A DNA stretch of 64,000 bases from Lunularia cruciata (lineage: Eukaryota; Streptophyta; Marchantiopsida; Lunulariales; Lunulariaceae), in NCBI GenBank assembly GCA_948567375.1, contig OX419756.1, positions 39,596,552 through 39,660,551 of the forward strand. The letters run 5' to 3'. Of this stretch, positions 36,700 to 48,164 are shown piece after piece. Each line of letters starts with the position of its first letter. Within the stretch, counting starts at the first letter, position 1. The translations under genes and the position numbers were made by a program. The notes beneath the pieces are model-generated. The model had not been told where the DNA came from. It saw only the letters and a list, made by a program, of their open reading frames with translations, and searched no databases.

Positions 36700-39480
36700 G
36701 TTGAGGCTTCCACCTCTTATGCTAGTGATAGAGATGTCTGGATTTCATGTGTAGAGCAAAACAAGTAGATGCATCTACCATAACAACCAGGAATGCAATA
36801 TGTGCTACAAAGCCTAGGGGATTATCAATGGAGTTGGATCCACAAAGAGGAGAGGCTTGTGGACAAGTCAGACTTCCCCAATCGTTTACACTCTTTAAGG
36901 CACTACAGACAACATCCATGGCTCCTAGAGATGCTAATGCAAGTTTGGTAGGTGGTGATGGGATGCATGATAGACTATCTACTAGTCAACCACTTACTAC
37001 TACACAAATTGTGTCTAGCCTAATATTTGGGGTGGCTTAGCTGATTATCCACTTCCCTTTCTTCTCAACTAGTGACATGTTTATATTGGGAGTTGACCCA
37101 ACTCTAGTGTTCCGGTTGGCTGCCACACTTTGTGAGAGTAGGGATGATGTAGTTCATGCTTCTAGAGCAAAGGTGGTTGATAGTGGAGCTAAATTGGTTG
37201 AGGAGCATGGGATCAGCTTAATGACCAATGGTTTATGGTAGACAACAACATCCAGGTTGGAGGAGTTACCAACTAGACTTGCTTTTGAGTGAGCGCGCTT
37301 CACACTTGGAGTTGTCTTATTGGATAACCAAAGGGAGATATTTTGTTTGGTGGGACCTTCAAGGAAGGTCTATATACCACAAAGGATCTTATAAGATTTT
37401 AGTGTATAACCCTTATGTGGGGAAGGTTGCAATTGTCAGTCTAGAGCTACAAAAAATAGATGTAGAAAGGTGTCCATTTTAGATCTAGATATCTTTAAGG
37501 GATGATTTTACATAGTATATCACATATGGAGAGCTCATTGTCCAGATTCAGCCTGGCCATCCGATTGATAGCTTTATGGTGAGAGCTCAAGCTATTGCAA
37601 CAATAGTAGAGTCATATGATGTGCTAGTTGGTGGAGCATTGTCCTACCCCATGGGTTTTAGTATTGACTATTGGGAGGAGACAACCTACTATAGACCAGG
37701 CTGGCAGTTAGGTGAGGGACAAGCATGTCATCTACAAGTATGCTTTAGTAGTGGTAATCTTTGCTCACTACAATCAAGGACCATGGCATTAGTTTTAGCT
37801 TTTAGTGGTTCTATCACTTGGCTTGGTAACTTATTAGAAGGGACTGCCCATGCAAAGGATACTCTAGTACAAGAGGAAATCACTTGGATTTGGATTCAAG
37901 TGGGATCATTCCATCCACCTTGGATGTTCCACTACAGAGTTTAGAGGAGGCATTGTAGAACGCTATAGATCAATTGGTGCAACAAGCTTGGAGTGGACCC
38001 TTTGTACCACTAGGAGAGCAATGTAAGGATGAGCCTTTAGAGTCTATCATGTTGTCACCTTTGGATATCACACTCCTTGCTTGGTAATATCTAATAGAGG
38101 GAGTATGTTTATTGGAGTTGTTTGGTGGGATTAACATTGGACTAGCTATGACATTACATGTAAGCATACAAGTATAGAGGTACTTGTATGTGGAGAGTAG
38201 CTAGGTGAGTCTCTCTACATCATGTGGCACCCTTGGTCTATTGGTATCCTAAGTCATTACCATGGCAATAGTCAAGGGCTACCAAAAGACCGTGCCAACA
38301 AACATTTCCTTGATGGGGGTATAGGGTTTGGAGAGACATGTTCACATTCATTTGGTGATTTCTAGATGGCCATGTCAAGGATATACTCATTCTAGCCAAG
38401 ATCAAGGTCTCTAGGATCCCCATTTTGGTGTGTTTTAGGAGATATTACATATACTACAACACCTCTTGGTTTATCAATCTATTTCTCCAACCTATTTTGG
38501 AGAATGTCCCTTTGATGGGTTATTTTTGTACTCAATGGTGGTGAGTACATGTTAGGTCCATTCTTGGATAGAACTTGTCATGTTGTTGGATGCAACCAAA
38601 GTGGGATCACATGCTCATTGTCTTTGTCTTTGGTGTACTTCTTACATAGAGAGGTTCTACAATGTGCTTATGATGGGATTCAACCACTAGACCACCTTAT
38701 TCTTGATGATATTTTGGATGTAAGGTGCTAGTTTCATGTGGTGGTAGTGGCTGATAGGTCACTTATGGTAGTGGGTAACCTTGTTGGACAACCTAGAGTT
38801 GCTTACCCACACTTATGAGTTTCCCAAGCTCCCAAGCTTTTTGAGAGGTAGGTCTTGGGCTTGTTTGGGACTCACAATTATAGTAGTTGGTGGAGCCTAA
38901 TGTTGATGAGAAGGAGCAAGTGGGTTTTCATATTGGTATTATCATTGTTATAATAAGGTTAGAGGCAACCAAACATCAAGTGTTAGGTCAGGCTATGGAC
39001 CTAAGTTGTTTGACCTAGATTGTGAGCCTTGGCTTGGAAAAGCAACATATGATGCGCTTGATAAGCATCACCACTTGAACATTTGTGAGCTCTATGCCTA
39101 TGAAGATGATTCAACCATATGCTCGGAATGATGGACCAAGTGGGTAGCGTATTCTTGGGATACAACCTATGGCTACTAATGAGAGTGATCTACTTGGGGT
39201 CTATCCAAGTGAGCATTGTCTTCTTGGGTTACAACCTCGGTCTACTTGGGATGCAGCTAGAGGACATATAGAGCTTGCAACTAGAGCAAAGGGAGTTTTC
39301 CACACTAAGATTGGGAACTCTAGTGGTTTGGAGCATGATATTACTACTCCCAAGGGCCCATTGTAGTAGCTAGTCAATACATCTTCCACCCTATATATCA
39401 ATAACAAAGGATACTTGGGAGGCAGATCTTGGACCCAAGCTTACAAGAGTAGAAAGAGTGAGAGTTTGGAGGTTCTTGAG
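36700..39480 (+). pseudogene. Protease and linker region of element B
   Basis: This stretch aligns with E 1400-4040 on the opposite strand. Around 36750-37220 it holds the conserved pre-protease segment (ELDPQRGE, QVRLPQSFTL). The protease position near 37370-37480 has lost the DSGAQ motif that is seen in E. The remaining about 2 kb up to RT is conserved between B and E but contains no domain I recognise. It includes a short repeat encoding LLGVxPSE and LLGLxP, present in both elements. Confidence 0.55.
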
Positions 39481-40083
39481 GAGCTACACAAGTTATTTTG
39501 CTTTTAGTATGAAGGATTTGGGTGCTCTAAAAGGACTTGATATTTAAATTGAGCTTACTAGTGATACATTAGTTTTTTGACGTCCCTATAGATATAGTGA
39601 CATGGAGAGAGCATTGATTTAGAGCTAGAGTAGAGACCATTTTGAGACTAGATTGGTAGAGATTTCATATATAGAGTATGTGTCAGCTATAGTGATGCCA
39701 ACCAAGAAAGATATGCATGGCAACTACAAAAATATGCAGATATGTGGAGATTACTATCCTATCAATCAATAAACTAGGGCTGATTGGTAGGCCATGCCTA
39801 CACCAACAAGATCTTTGATGTGATTGGGCATGCAAAGGTCTTCTACACTTTGGATCTTCAAGCAAGATATCATAAGTTGCCGATCAAGGAGGAGGAAAAG
39901 TCCAAGATAACATTTTGGGCTATTGATCCTCACAATAAAGATGTAATATATCAATGGAGGTTCTTACCATTTTGGTTAAAAAATGCTCTTGCCAAGTTGC
40001 AAAGGGTCATGGATAGGATCCTAGAAGGATTGGATTTTTCTTGGTGCTATATTGATGATATTTTGGTCTATAATACTATGATG
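39480..40083 (+). pseudogene. Reverse transcriptase of element B, first part
   Basis: The last 100 codons are open (39784-40086). They contain VFYTLDLQARYHKLPI, FWAIDPHNKDVIYQWRFLPF, and the catalytic YIDDILVYN box. The reading is cut at 40088 by chromovirus C and continues at 45629. The sequence before 39784 matches E but is full of stops. Confidence 0.8.
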
Positions 40084-40088
40084 TAGGA

Positions 40089-40451
40089 TGTAAAAGACCA
40101 AAACTGAGGAGAGAAATAAGAGAATGGAAACTCACATTGGGACACTTGAATGAGGGAAAACTCCAAATGCCTAGCATGAGCTTCGGCTTTGGTATTTATA
40201 GGTAGCATACAAGACTCATGAAGCTTCTCAAGAAGCTTCCTTGAGCTGCTTTCTTGGAGTGCAAGCCAAGTTAATCAGGAAGCTTCTCAAGACGCTTCCT
40301 TCTAGAAGCTACTTGCTTAGGGCACAAGTTAACTAGTTGGGAAGCTTCCCAAGAAGCTTCTTAGATACTTCTAGAATATTCTAGGCTATTTTGTCTTATT
40401 CTCTACTTTGTAAACCCAACTAACTTCGTCACTAAACTCCATATTGTTACA
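40089..40451 (-). repeat. 3' LTR of C, shortened
   Basis: At 363 bp this LTR is 59 bp shorter than its partner. The missing segment lies between two copies of TTCCTTCTAGAAGC and contains the four-unit heat shock element. The three-unit element TTCtaGAAtaTTC remains at 40369-40381. Confidence 0.92.
40369..40381. promoter_or_regulatory. Heat shock element in the 3' LTR of C
   Basis: TTCtaGAAtaTTC, three perfectly spaced units, identical to the site in the 5' LTR of C (45541-45553). Confidence 0.65.
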
Positions 40452-43400
40452 TATTCCCCCGCCGGTAGTTGGTGATGTCCTTGTCGCCAATGAAGCTTCT
40501 AATTCCTTGATGCCCATCTGTGCATTTTGGAGGTGGGAAAGAGGTTCCCATGTGGCATCATGAAGGGGATACCTTTTCCAAAGGACCTTGTGCTCCGTAT
40601 GTTGGTGACGGCTTCGTTGAATATGTGCAAGGATACAATCAACTTTGTACTCCTCATGATCATTGATAGGGACAGGCAGAGGAAGAGGTTGGACTCGAGA
40701 GGAAAAGGAAGAGGGGTTAGGAACAAAGGGTTTCAACTTAGAAACATGAAAGATAGGATGGATACGCTTGTGACAAGGCAAGGCAAGTCGATAAGCAACA
40801 AGAGAGACAATGTGGGTGATATCAAAGGGTCCTATCCAATTAGGAGCAAGTTTACAAACTTGGGTATCAAGTAGGAGAGGGAGGTTACTAGAGGATAGCA
40901 TGACTTTATCACCAACTTCAAAGGTGAGATCATGACGATGGTGGTCCGCATATTGTTTTTGGCGATTTTGAGCAACAAGGAGGTGAGACTTGGCTTGTTG
41001 GAGAGATTGGGATATAGTGGTCAAGAATGTGGAAGTATGAGGAACCTGAGAGGGAGAGGGAGCAAGAAGCAAATCTAGAACAAGCGGATCTTGGCCAAAA
41101 TTGAGAAAGAAGGGAGAAAATCCGGTGCTTGCCTGTTTGGAATTATTGTAGGCAAATTCTGCAGCTGCAAGATATTCATCCCAGTTGGTATGGTAGACAT
41201 TGACAAAGGCCCGCAACATATCCTCCAATGTACGATTTGCGCGTTCAGTTTGTCCATTAGTTTGAAGATGATAGGCCGTGGACAAAGCAAGCTTGGTGCC
41301 GAGTATCTAGAAGAGTGCTTGCCAAAACTTCCCAGTAAATTGAGGATCACAATCGGAGATGAGTACACGTGGCATCCCATGATGCTTGAAGACATTGTCA
41401 AAGTAGATTTGCGCTAAGGTTGGAGCATCCACGGTATCACAGGTTGGTGCCAAGTGGATTTGCTTATTAAGCTTATCCACAAACACCACAATTGCGGTGT
41501 GTCCTTGTTTTGTCTTTTGCAAGGATGTGATGAGATCCAAGCTCATATGCTCCCAGCGAGCAGATGGAATGGCAAGCGGTTGAAGGAGTCCACTCGGCTT
41601 TTGATTACTGGCCTTGTTACGTTGGCAGCTCTCACACAATCTGACAAATTCTCAAACATCTCGTGTCATGTTGAGCCACCACCATTGACGTTGGAGGGTA
41701 CCCAAGGTCTTGTCCACACCCATGTGACCAGCGATGGGTAAATCATGGGCTTCTTGAAGGCGCACAAGTCGAAGATCACCTTTGGCTGGAACATAGATCC
41801 GGTCCGCATGGAATAGAAGGCCTTCCTTGAAGGAGAAGGTGTTGTACTCTTTGTCACCTGTTGTTAGACGACCATGTACCATTTGGAAGAAGGGATCTTA
41901 TCAGAGAGCTAACCAAAACTCATTATGGATCTTAGGGTCAATTGACACCGTCGTAATTGCTGCCGCGATGAGAAGAAGAGACTTCAAATCAGGTCGTCGT
42001 GGCAGAGCATTAGGGATGACATGGAACTGACCTGGTTTGTACTCAAGTTTGATGTCAAACAATTGAAATTGCTCTTCCCATCAATGATGCCAACTCTTCA
42101 TGTGCTCCAGGTGTAAGGTATGCAACAATGGCTTGTGATCAGTTTGCATGATTACTTGTTTCCCCAAGAGATAATGCCTCCATACCTTGGTGGCATATAC
42201 CATTGCAAGTTGTTCCCAATCTCGAGCAGAGTAATTTCTTTCAGCTGTATTTAGTCGGCGAGACACAAAGCCGATGGGATGTAGTCCATCTAGAAATTCT
42301 TGTTGCATCATAGCTCCAATTGCAAAGTTAGAAGTATCAAAATCAACCACACAAGGTAGTTGAGGATCATATGGTTGAAGAATCAGTCTCGAAGACACCA
42401 TACTTTTCAACTTTTGGAATGCTTCTTCATGTTTGGTGTTCCATTGGAAGCTCGAGTTCTTTTCCAAGAGGTCAGTCAATGGTGCAGCCACATGAGCATA
42501 ATAGTGGATGAATCGCCGGTAAAAACTAGCCAATCCATTGAATGCCCGTACTTCTGTATCATCCTTTGGGGTAGGCCAATCAGTAATGGCCTTGATCTTC
42601 TCTTCTTCCATCTTGATCCCCTCTGATGAGATCTTATGACCCAAGAAGGTAAACTCCTTCTGCCAAAAAGCACACTTCGACTTCTTATAGTAAAATTTCC
42701 ATTGTTGTAGTCGTCTTAGGACCTCTCACACATGATTCACGTGTTCTGCCTCTGTCTTGCTATAGATTAAGATATCATCCAAGAATACTACCACTGACCA
42801 ATCCAATAGTCCATCCAACACCCAATGCATCTGATCCATGAAGACTGCTTGAGCACTAGTGAGTCCGAGAGGTAGAACTCTCCACTCAAAATGCCCATAC
42901 CTTGTGCAAAAGGCAGTCTTTTGCACATCCTCTCTATCAATCAGAATTTGCCAATAGCCACTACAAAGATCCAACTTGGAAAAGTAACGTGCTCCACTTA
43001 GTTGATCAAGTAAGTCATCGATCCGAGGCAAGGGATATGCATTCTTCACGGTTTGCTTATTGAGCCCACAATAATCAATACAAAATTAAAGTCCTCCATC
43101 CTTCTTTGGAACAAATAGTACCGGTGCTCCCCAAGGAGAGGTACTATGTCGTATGAAGTCCTTCTCCAACAAATCTGTAAGTGTTGTTCGCAACTCCTCC
43201 AACTCCTTTGGTGAGAGCCAATAGATTGGTCTACTCACTAGAGTACTCCCTGGCAATAACTTGATCTTGAAGGGCATCCGCAAACTCCTTAACTATCCGA
43301 TCAAACATTACTTGATGAGGCTCTTGGTCCTCCACAGATTGGTCTTGTGTAATTGGCTTGATCCACACCGCAAATACAGACTTATCTTCCTTCAAAGCTT

Positions 43401-44040
43401 GCTCTATGGCTGCTTTACTAACAAACTTCCCTTCTAAGGACTCATCTCTTTTCCAAGCTTGCTCCATGGTTGCCTTCTTGGCAAACTTCCCATCTTGGGA
43501 CTCCACTTCCTTCAAGGTTTGCTCTATGGCTACCTTCTCAACAAACTTCCTATCTTGGACCTGACTATTCTTAGGTGTCTTACTCAGAGGTGCCAGACAA
43601 CCTAATCGGAAACTCTTACCTTGGTGTTGTACTTGAATTTGGCGTCTGGTCCAATCTAATTGAACCTTATGATATTCAAGCCAAGGTAGACCCAGAATGA
43701 TATCATAGTGTAAAGGTGCCACTATAAACCTCATACACTCCAAATACTCCTTCCCAATCTTGAAGGTAACAGGATGCAAGGTGCGGAATGCAAAACCCTT
43801 TCTACCATCCGCCATCATCAAACTACTTCCAATTACTAGCTTGATAGGAATACCCAATTCCTTTGCTACTTGCATAGACATGCAATTCTCTGAAGTTCCA
43901 GAATCAACCAAAATTCTACAACCTCAATTAGATATCATACCTTGCAAGTGAAGCAGACTTGCATAGGTTGAGCCTTCAATCCCATTGGAACTAATCAAGC
44001 TCCCAATAGGTGGCTCAAAATCTACTATTGGGATTTCTTG
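40386..44040 (-). pseudogene. Pol of chromovirus C (PR-spacer-RT-RNase H-integrase-chromodomain)
   Basis: The protease (43911-43650) has an intact DSGTSENC active site and IILGLPWLE. Then come a 20-residue repeat in three copies, RT with [16 protein letters not shown] (43283-43086), [13 protein letters not shown] and [10 protein letters not shown] (43049-42726), and RNase H with VVDFDTSNFAIGA (42644-42081). The integrase zinc region (41882-41652), the core with MCESCQRNK and DLITSL..FVDKLNK (41639-41307), and STAYHLQTNGQTERANRTLEDML (41285 onward) follow. The GPF module NWIGPFDI and a chromodomain ending VLWKRYPLHDATWEPLSHLQ complete the protein, which reads into the LTR and stops at 40386. 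Breaks: a roughly 47-bp deletion at about 43265 that shifts the frame before RT, and scattered stops between the open pieces. Confidence 0.88.
43395..43562 (-). repeat. 60-bp tandem triplication between PR and RT of C
   Basis: Units start at 43395, 43455 and 43515. On the coding strand they encode RKFVEKVAIEQTLKEVES, GKFAKKATMEQAWKRDES and GKFVSKAAIEQALKEDKS. The repeat is charged and helix-prone. The same triplication occurs in A. Confidence 0.92.
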
Positions 44041-44089
44041 TTTCCTTGATCATTCCGCTCCACAACCTCCACTTGGGCAACTTGTTGAG

Positions 44090-44930
44090 GTCGTCCATTC
44101 TTGAGTGGATATTCAACAATGCAATGCCCCAATTGGCGACAATAAAAACAACCACCATTTTGTTGCAATTTCTCTCTGTACACCATGCTCAGTGGTCTTC
44201 ATTGAATTGCATCAATCTCCATTGGTGCTGGCTCCTCCACTTGTGTGTAGTGTATTGGTAGGCTTTGTGGAGGTCAAGGTCGAGACCAAGTTGTTGCCAC
44301 CAAGGAATCAAAACGTTCGGCCAACCGCATGGCTTCCTCCAAGTGTTGTGGCTCTCGCATGGTTACCTCTAATTTGGTTCTTGCCTTCAAGCCCCTCACA
44401 AATCGATCTAGAGCTTCACCTTCCAAAATATTTGGGATCTGCATGATGATGTTTTGGAACTGCGAGATGTAACTTCTTATAGAGCCAATTTGTTTCAACT
44501 CTGCCAACTTATCCCGTGCAGCTCGTGTGGCATTTATAGCTTGGAACCAACTGATTATTGCGCTCTTGAATTCTGCCCATGTCAAGATTGGTGTAACCAT
44601 TTGTCGTTTGGCTCGCTCCACTTGGAATCTCCACCATAGCTTTGCTACTCTATCCAATTGGCTAGAAGTCAAGAGAGTATGTTTTCACTCATCTTGTAGA
44701 TTGGTAGCTTCAAAACAATGTTCACAATCAAACACAAAATTCTCCATTGCACCCGAGAGATTCTTGCCTGCAAATACCTTGGGTTTAGGGAATCGAATGC
44801 GATCTTCTCCATCTTGAACTAGCGCTCTATCTATCTGTTCTTGTCGTTGTTGGTCTTGTTCATCCAACAATTGAGTAAGATGCTCGATTTGTTGTTGCAT
44901 TGCAAGGATAACATCCGGTATTGCCGCCAT
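44090..44930 (-). pseudogene. Gag of chromovirus C, nearly intact
   Basis: The start is ATG at 44930 (MAAIPDVILAMQQQIEHLTQ), followed by a Gln-rich helix. The capsid region has GEDRIRFPKPKVFAGKN, then one TGA at 44685 where A reads CAA, then KLWWRFQVERAK and LTWAEFKSAIISWFQAIN through LEEAMRLAERFDSLVA (44672-44274). Two further TGA codons follow (44274 and near 44205) at likely CGA positions. The zinc knuckle near 44125-44165 reads CFYCRQLGHCIVEY, with the last Cys changed to Tyr. Gag stays in one frame and ends at TAGTAG near 44030, while protease opens in the -1 frame. Confidence 0.85.
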
Positions 44931-45189
44931 TGCTTCTACTCTATTCCACTACCCTCAATTTATCTAGTTGATTAACACATAGATACAACATGTCCACCGT
45001 TCTCCATAAGTTACCACTGGAAGTATCAAGGGTTCCTCTAAGACAGTGATCATATGTAGAAAATTCTGCCCAAAGCGCGAGGTGATGAATTGTGTGAAAC
45101 GATGCTTTGGTAATATCTGGACATGAAAGTCCCAATGGTTTGGTGGAAGTGGATTTGGTGGTCCATAAATTCCATCCATCTCATTCCTT

Positions 45190-45200
45190 CTTTGATACCA
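45190..45200 (-). other. Primer-binding site of C, degenerate
   Basis: The minus strand reads TGGTATCAAAG just inside the 5' LTR, against TGGTATCAGAG in A, so one of the first eleven positions is changed. Confidence 0.8.
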
Positions 45201-45304
45201 ATGTAAAGACCAAAACCAAGGAGAGAAATAGGAGAATGGAAACTCACATTGGGACACTTGAATGAGGGAAAACTCCAAATGCCTAGCATGAGCTTTGGCT
45301 TTGG

Positions 45305-45312
45305 TATTTATA
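45305..45312 (-). promoter_or_regulatory. TATA box of the 5' LTR of C
   Basis: The minus strand reads CCTATAAATACC, as in A. It lies about 140 bp downstream of the four-unit heat shock element in the direction of transcription. Confidence 0.7.
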
Positions 45313-45452
45313 GGTAGCATACAAGACTCATGAAGCTTCTCAAGAAGCTTCCTTGAGCTGCTTTCTTGGAGTGCAAGCCAAGTTAACCAGGAAGCTTCTC
45401 AAGAAGTTTCCTTCTAGAAGCCGTATACTTGGAGTGCAAGCTAAGCTAGTTA

Positions 45453-45479
45453 GAAGCTTCTAGAAGTTTCCTTCTAGAA
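45453..45479. promoter_or_regulatory. Heat shock element array in the 5' LTR of C
   Basis: GAAgcTTCtaGAAgtTTC (45453-45470) has four perfectly spaced units and is followed by TTCtaGAA (45472-45479). The single spacer-base difference from A does not touch any GAA or TTC. Confidence 0.65.
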
Positions 45480-45540
45480 GCTACCTGCTTAGGGCGCAAG
45501 TTAACTAGTTAGGAAGCTTCCCAAGAAGATTCTTAGATAC

Positions 45541-45553
45541 TTCTAGAATATTC
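45541..45553. promoter_or_regulatory. Second heat shock element in the 5' LTR of C
   Basis: TTCtaGAAtaTTC, three perfectly spaced units, about 230 bp upstream of the TATA box in the direction of transcription. Confidence 0.65.
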
Positions 45554-45628
45554 TAGGCTATTTTGTCTTATTCTCTACTTCGTAAACCCAACTCACTTCG
45601 TCGCTAAACTCCATATTGTTACATAGGA

Positions 45629-47480
45629 GCACAAGAGGTACTTGTAGGAGGTGTTTGAGAGATTGAGATCTCATGGACTCAAATTACATCTTAGGAAGTG
45701 TAGATTCTTCCATGAGTAGGTTGAGTTTTTGGATCACACTATCTACCCTAGAGAACTTGATATTCAATAGACCAAGGTGGAGGCTATTGCATATACCTTG
45801 GCCTATGGATGTGAGTAGAGTGCAAGCATTCCTTAGATTGGCAAACATCTATTACTGCTATATTAGAGGATTTAGTGCCATTGCCAAGGCCTTGACAAAG
45901 TTGACCAACCTTACACAAGAGTGGTGTTGGGGAGATGAGTAGAAGAGAGCTTTTATAGGGCTCAAGGAGAGGTTAATAGATGCCTCTATTCTTAAGAGAT
46001 TGATCAAAGGATGACCATTCTAGGTTCACACTGGTTGGAGTACATTAGGGCTTGGAGTAGTGCTACCCCAACATGATGATGAGGAGAAGGAGTTTTTGGT
46101 GGCCTATGCTAGTTGCTCTAACAATTCAATAGAGGCAAAATATAGTTCATATAAGGGAGAGTGCTTGGTAGCAGTATGGACAGTAGTATATTTATGATGT
46201 TACATATTTGGTAACCATTCACTCTAATCATTGGTCATCAACCACTAAAATGGTTGATGAGTCTTACAAGCTTTCAATGAAGCTTGCATGATGGGCTCTA
46301 ATTTTACAAGAGTATGATTTCATGGTTATTCACCAACTTGGAATGGTGAATCATTATACAAATGGGTTGAGTAGAAACCCATGTCTAGCAAACAAGATCA
46401 GATTAGAGCATGTTGGCATGGTGAGACAAATGAAGATATGGTGTTGGGTTAGTATGCATCTACCTTTCTATGTATATTTTTTGAGGCTTTGGTGGTATCC
46501 CTCATAACACATACAAGAAGAGTTATTGAGGTCACAAATCTAGAGGGTGGAGATATTAGTACAGTTTAGTGAGACATTCATGATGATGTCTTAATGATGG
46601 ATTATCTTTGCACTAGTGTTATGGGTGGCATAGTTGGTACCAAAGAGAGAGATTGTGTTCTTTAGCAAGCCAAGCAGTTTAGATTGGAAGATAGACAACT
46701 TCTTTGTGTATGAGAGGATAGTAGTGCGAGTAGTACTACTTCCATCTTAGAGACCACAATTGGTTTGTCATGCTCATGAGGAGTTGGAAATTTTGGAATA
46801 AAGCATATATATAGCTTAATTTAGAGTCATTAATAGTGGTACAATATGCAGACCAATGTATAGCAATTTGTTGCCAAATGTGTGGTTTGTGATCAAGGTA
46901 GAGCATCATTTAATGCTCCTACATCATAGTTACACCCATTACCTATCATGGGATTGAGTTATTGTTAGAGTTTGGACTTTGTTGGATCTTTACCATTGAT
47001 TGTGGGATACCATCGATATGTTTTGGTTATGGTGGAGCACTTCTCCAAGTGGATTGAGTTGGTGGCACTTCCTAACAAGTCCAATGAAGGGATGGCTTAC
47101 TCGTTCCTAGATTGGATGCATAGTCATTTTGGTGCACTAGTTGAGCATTTGACTGATCAAGATATAAACTTCTTAGGGGAGGTTTCATGTCTTGTGTGAC
47201 AAGGCCTTTATGATCACATCATACTACCTCTTGAGATCACCCTAAAGTAGATGGCTTAGCAAAGAGAGTGGTTCAAACGGTGAAGAGAGGATTACGTAAG
47301 TATGGTTTGTAGAGAGGCCAGTTGGGAGATTGGGATCTCTAGTTACCTAGGCTGGCCATGCAAGGTTCAGCCGCCAAACCTCCTTAACATCATTCTCTCC
47401 TTACTTTCTACTCTATGGATGAGATCCAGATTTACTTACAGCCATTTATCAAGATGCTATTATAGTTTTGGACTTGGATG
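45629..47480 (+). pseudogene. RT end, RNase H and integrase of element B
   Basis: This continues the RT of B directly after C, with a GLKLHL..LGH-type segment (45660-45740). It then gives FLRLANIYYCYIRGFSAIAKALTKL (45830-45910) and the RNase H segment, including FMVIHQLGMVN near 46320 and the end of the domain at GLSRNP. The integrase core is open at 46972-47199 (DFVGSLPLI, VEHFSKWIELVALPNKS). The DHPK.DGLA.R.VQTVKRGLRKYG motif follows near 47220-47300, with a SSFSPYFLLYG-like segment after it. Multiple stops and frame changes occur. The last part (47480-48160) is non-coding or too decayed to read. Confidence 0.8.
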
Positions 47481-48164
47481 ATCCAAACATATGAGTGAGC
47501 ACCTATTCTCAACAAGCAAAGATCTTTTGGAGAGGAATCTTGATGGCTTTTGAGAACTTAGCAGTTGCTTAACATAGGGATACCTTGAGGAGGAGGTTAT
47601 AGACCCCCAATCCATTAATTTCATCTAGGTGATTATGTATATCTACAATTAACAACACCGACAACACTTGATATTACTATGGGCTACATTATCTTGAGAA
47701 TGCATAAGGTTTTGCCTTTTGGAGTCCTAATGTTGGAAGGACATGATGGTGTTTTTTGGAAGGATCATGTGCACTATTGTGCTCCATGCCACTTCCCAAA
47801 TATTGCTGGCACTATGGACCCAAGCTTGGCACTTGTATGTGCAAGCTTGTGGTGTATGTTGCACGGCTCTTCTAAAGGAATTGCTATTATGTTGGTATGT
47901 GATAGCTATTTGAGAGGATGGAATATGGCATGTTTAACTCCTTCCTTCATGTTGGTTCCTCAAGGACAATGGCTATGTCTTAGATGTACTTGACTTATAA
48001 CTAGTTCACCCTTTATATGATATAGATTGCAGACAAGGAACTAACAATGGGGCTTGATAGCACCCAATCTCTTGATTTTTGCCCACCATAGGGTATGCTA
48101 TATACTTGGAGTAGATAGCTGTTTGGAATTAGAGAGGCCTAACCGCCAGTTAGGGAGGCAATTA

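Larger units (their letters stand above)
40089..45623 (-). mobile_element. Chromodomain Ty3/gypsy element (chromovirus) C, full length, inserted in B RT
   Basis: The element runs from TGTAAAAGACC to TTGTTACA, flanked on both sides by the exact duplication TAGGA (40084-40088 and 45624-45628). Removing it rejoins the RT of B in the same place where E reads through. Coding is on the minus strand. Its order is 5' LTR (45202-45623), primer site, Gag, protease, triplicated spacer, RT, RNase H, integrase, chromodomain, polypurine tract (40452-40463), 3' LTR (40089-40451). Far fewer stops than A, but still non-autonomous: a stop in Gag, a roughly 47-bp deletion before RT, and stops in pol. Confidence 0.95.
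45202..45623 (-). repeat. 5' LTR of C
   Basis: A 422-bp LTR from TGTAAAGACC to GTTACA. It keeps the TATA box (plus-strand TATTTATA at 45305-45312) and two copies of the roughly 60-bp U3 unit. Confidence 0.93.

Noticed and set aside
44020-44060. Classical slippery heptamer for -1 frameshifting in the gag/pol overlap
   Set aside because: I looked for an X XXY YYZ heptamer in the proper frame and found none, so the frame relation is reported without a mechanism.
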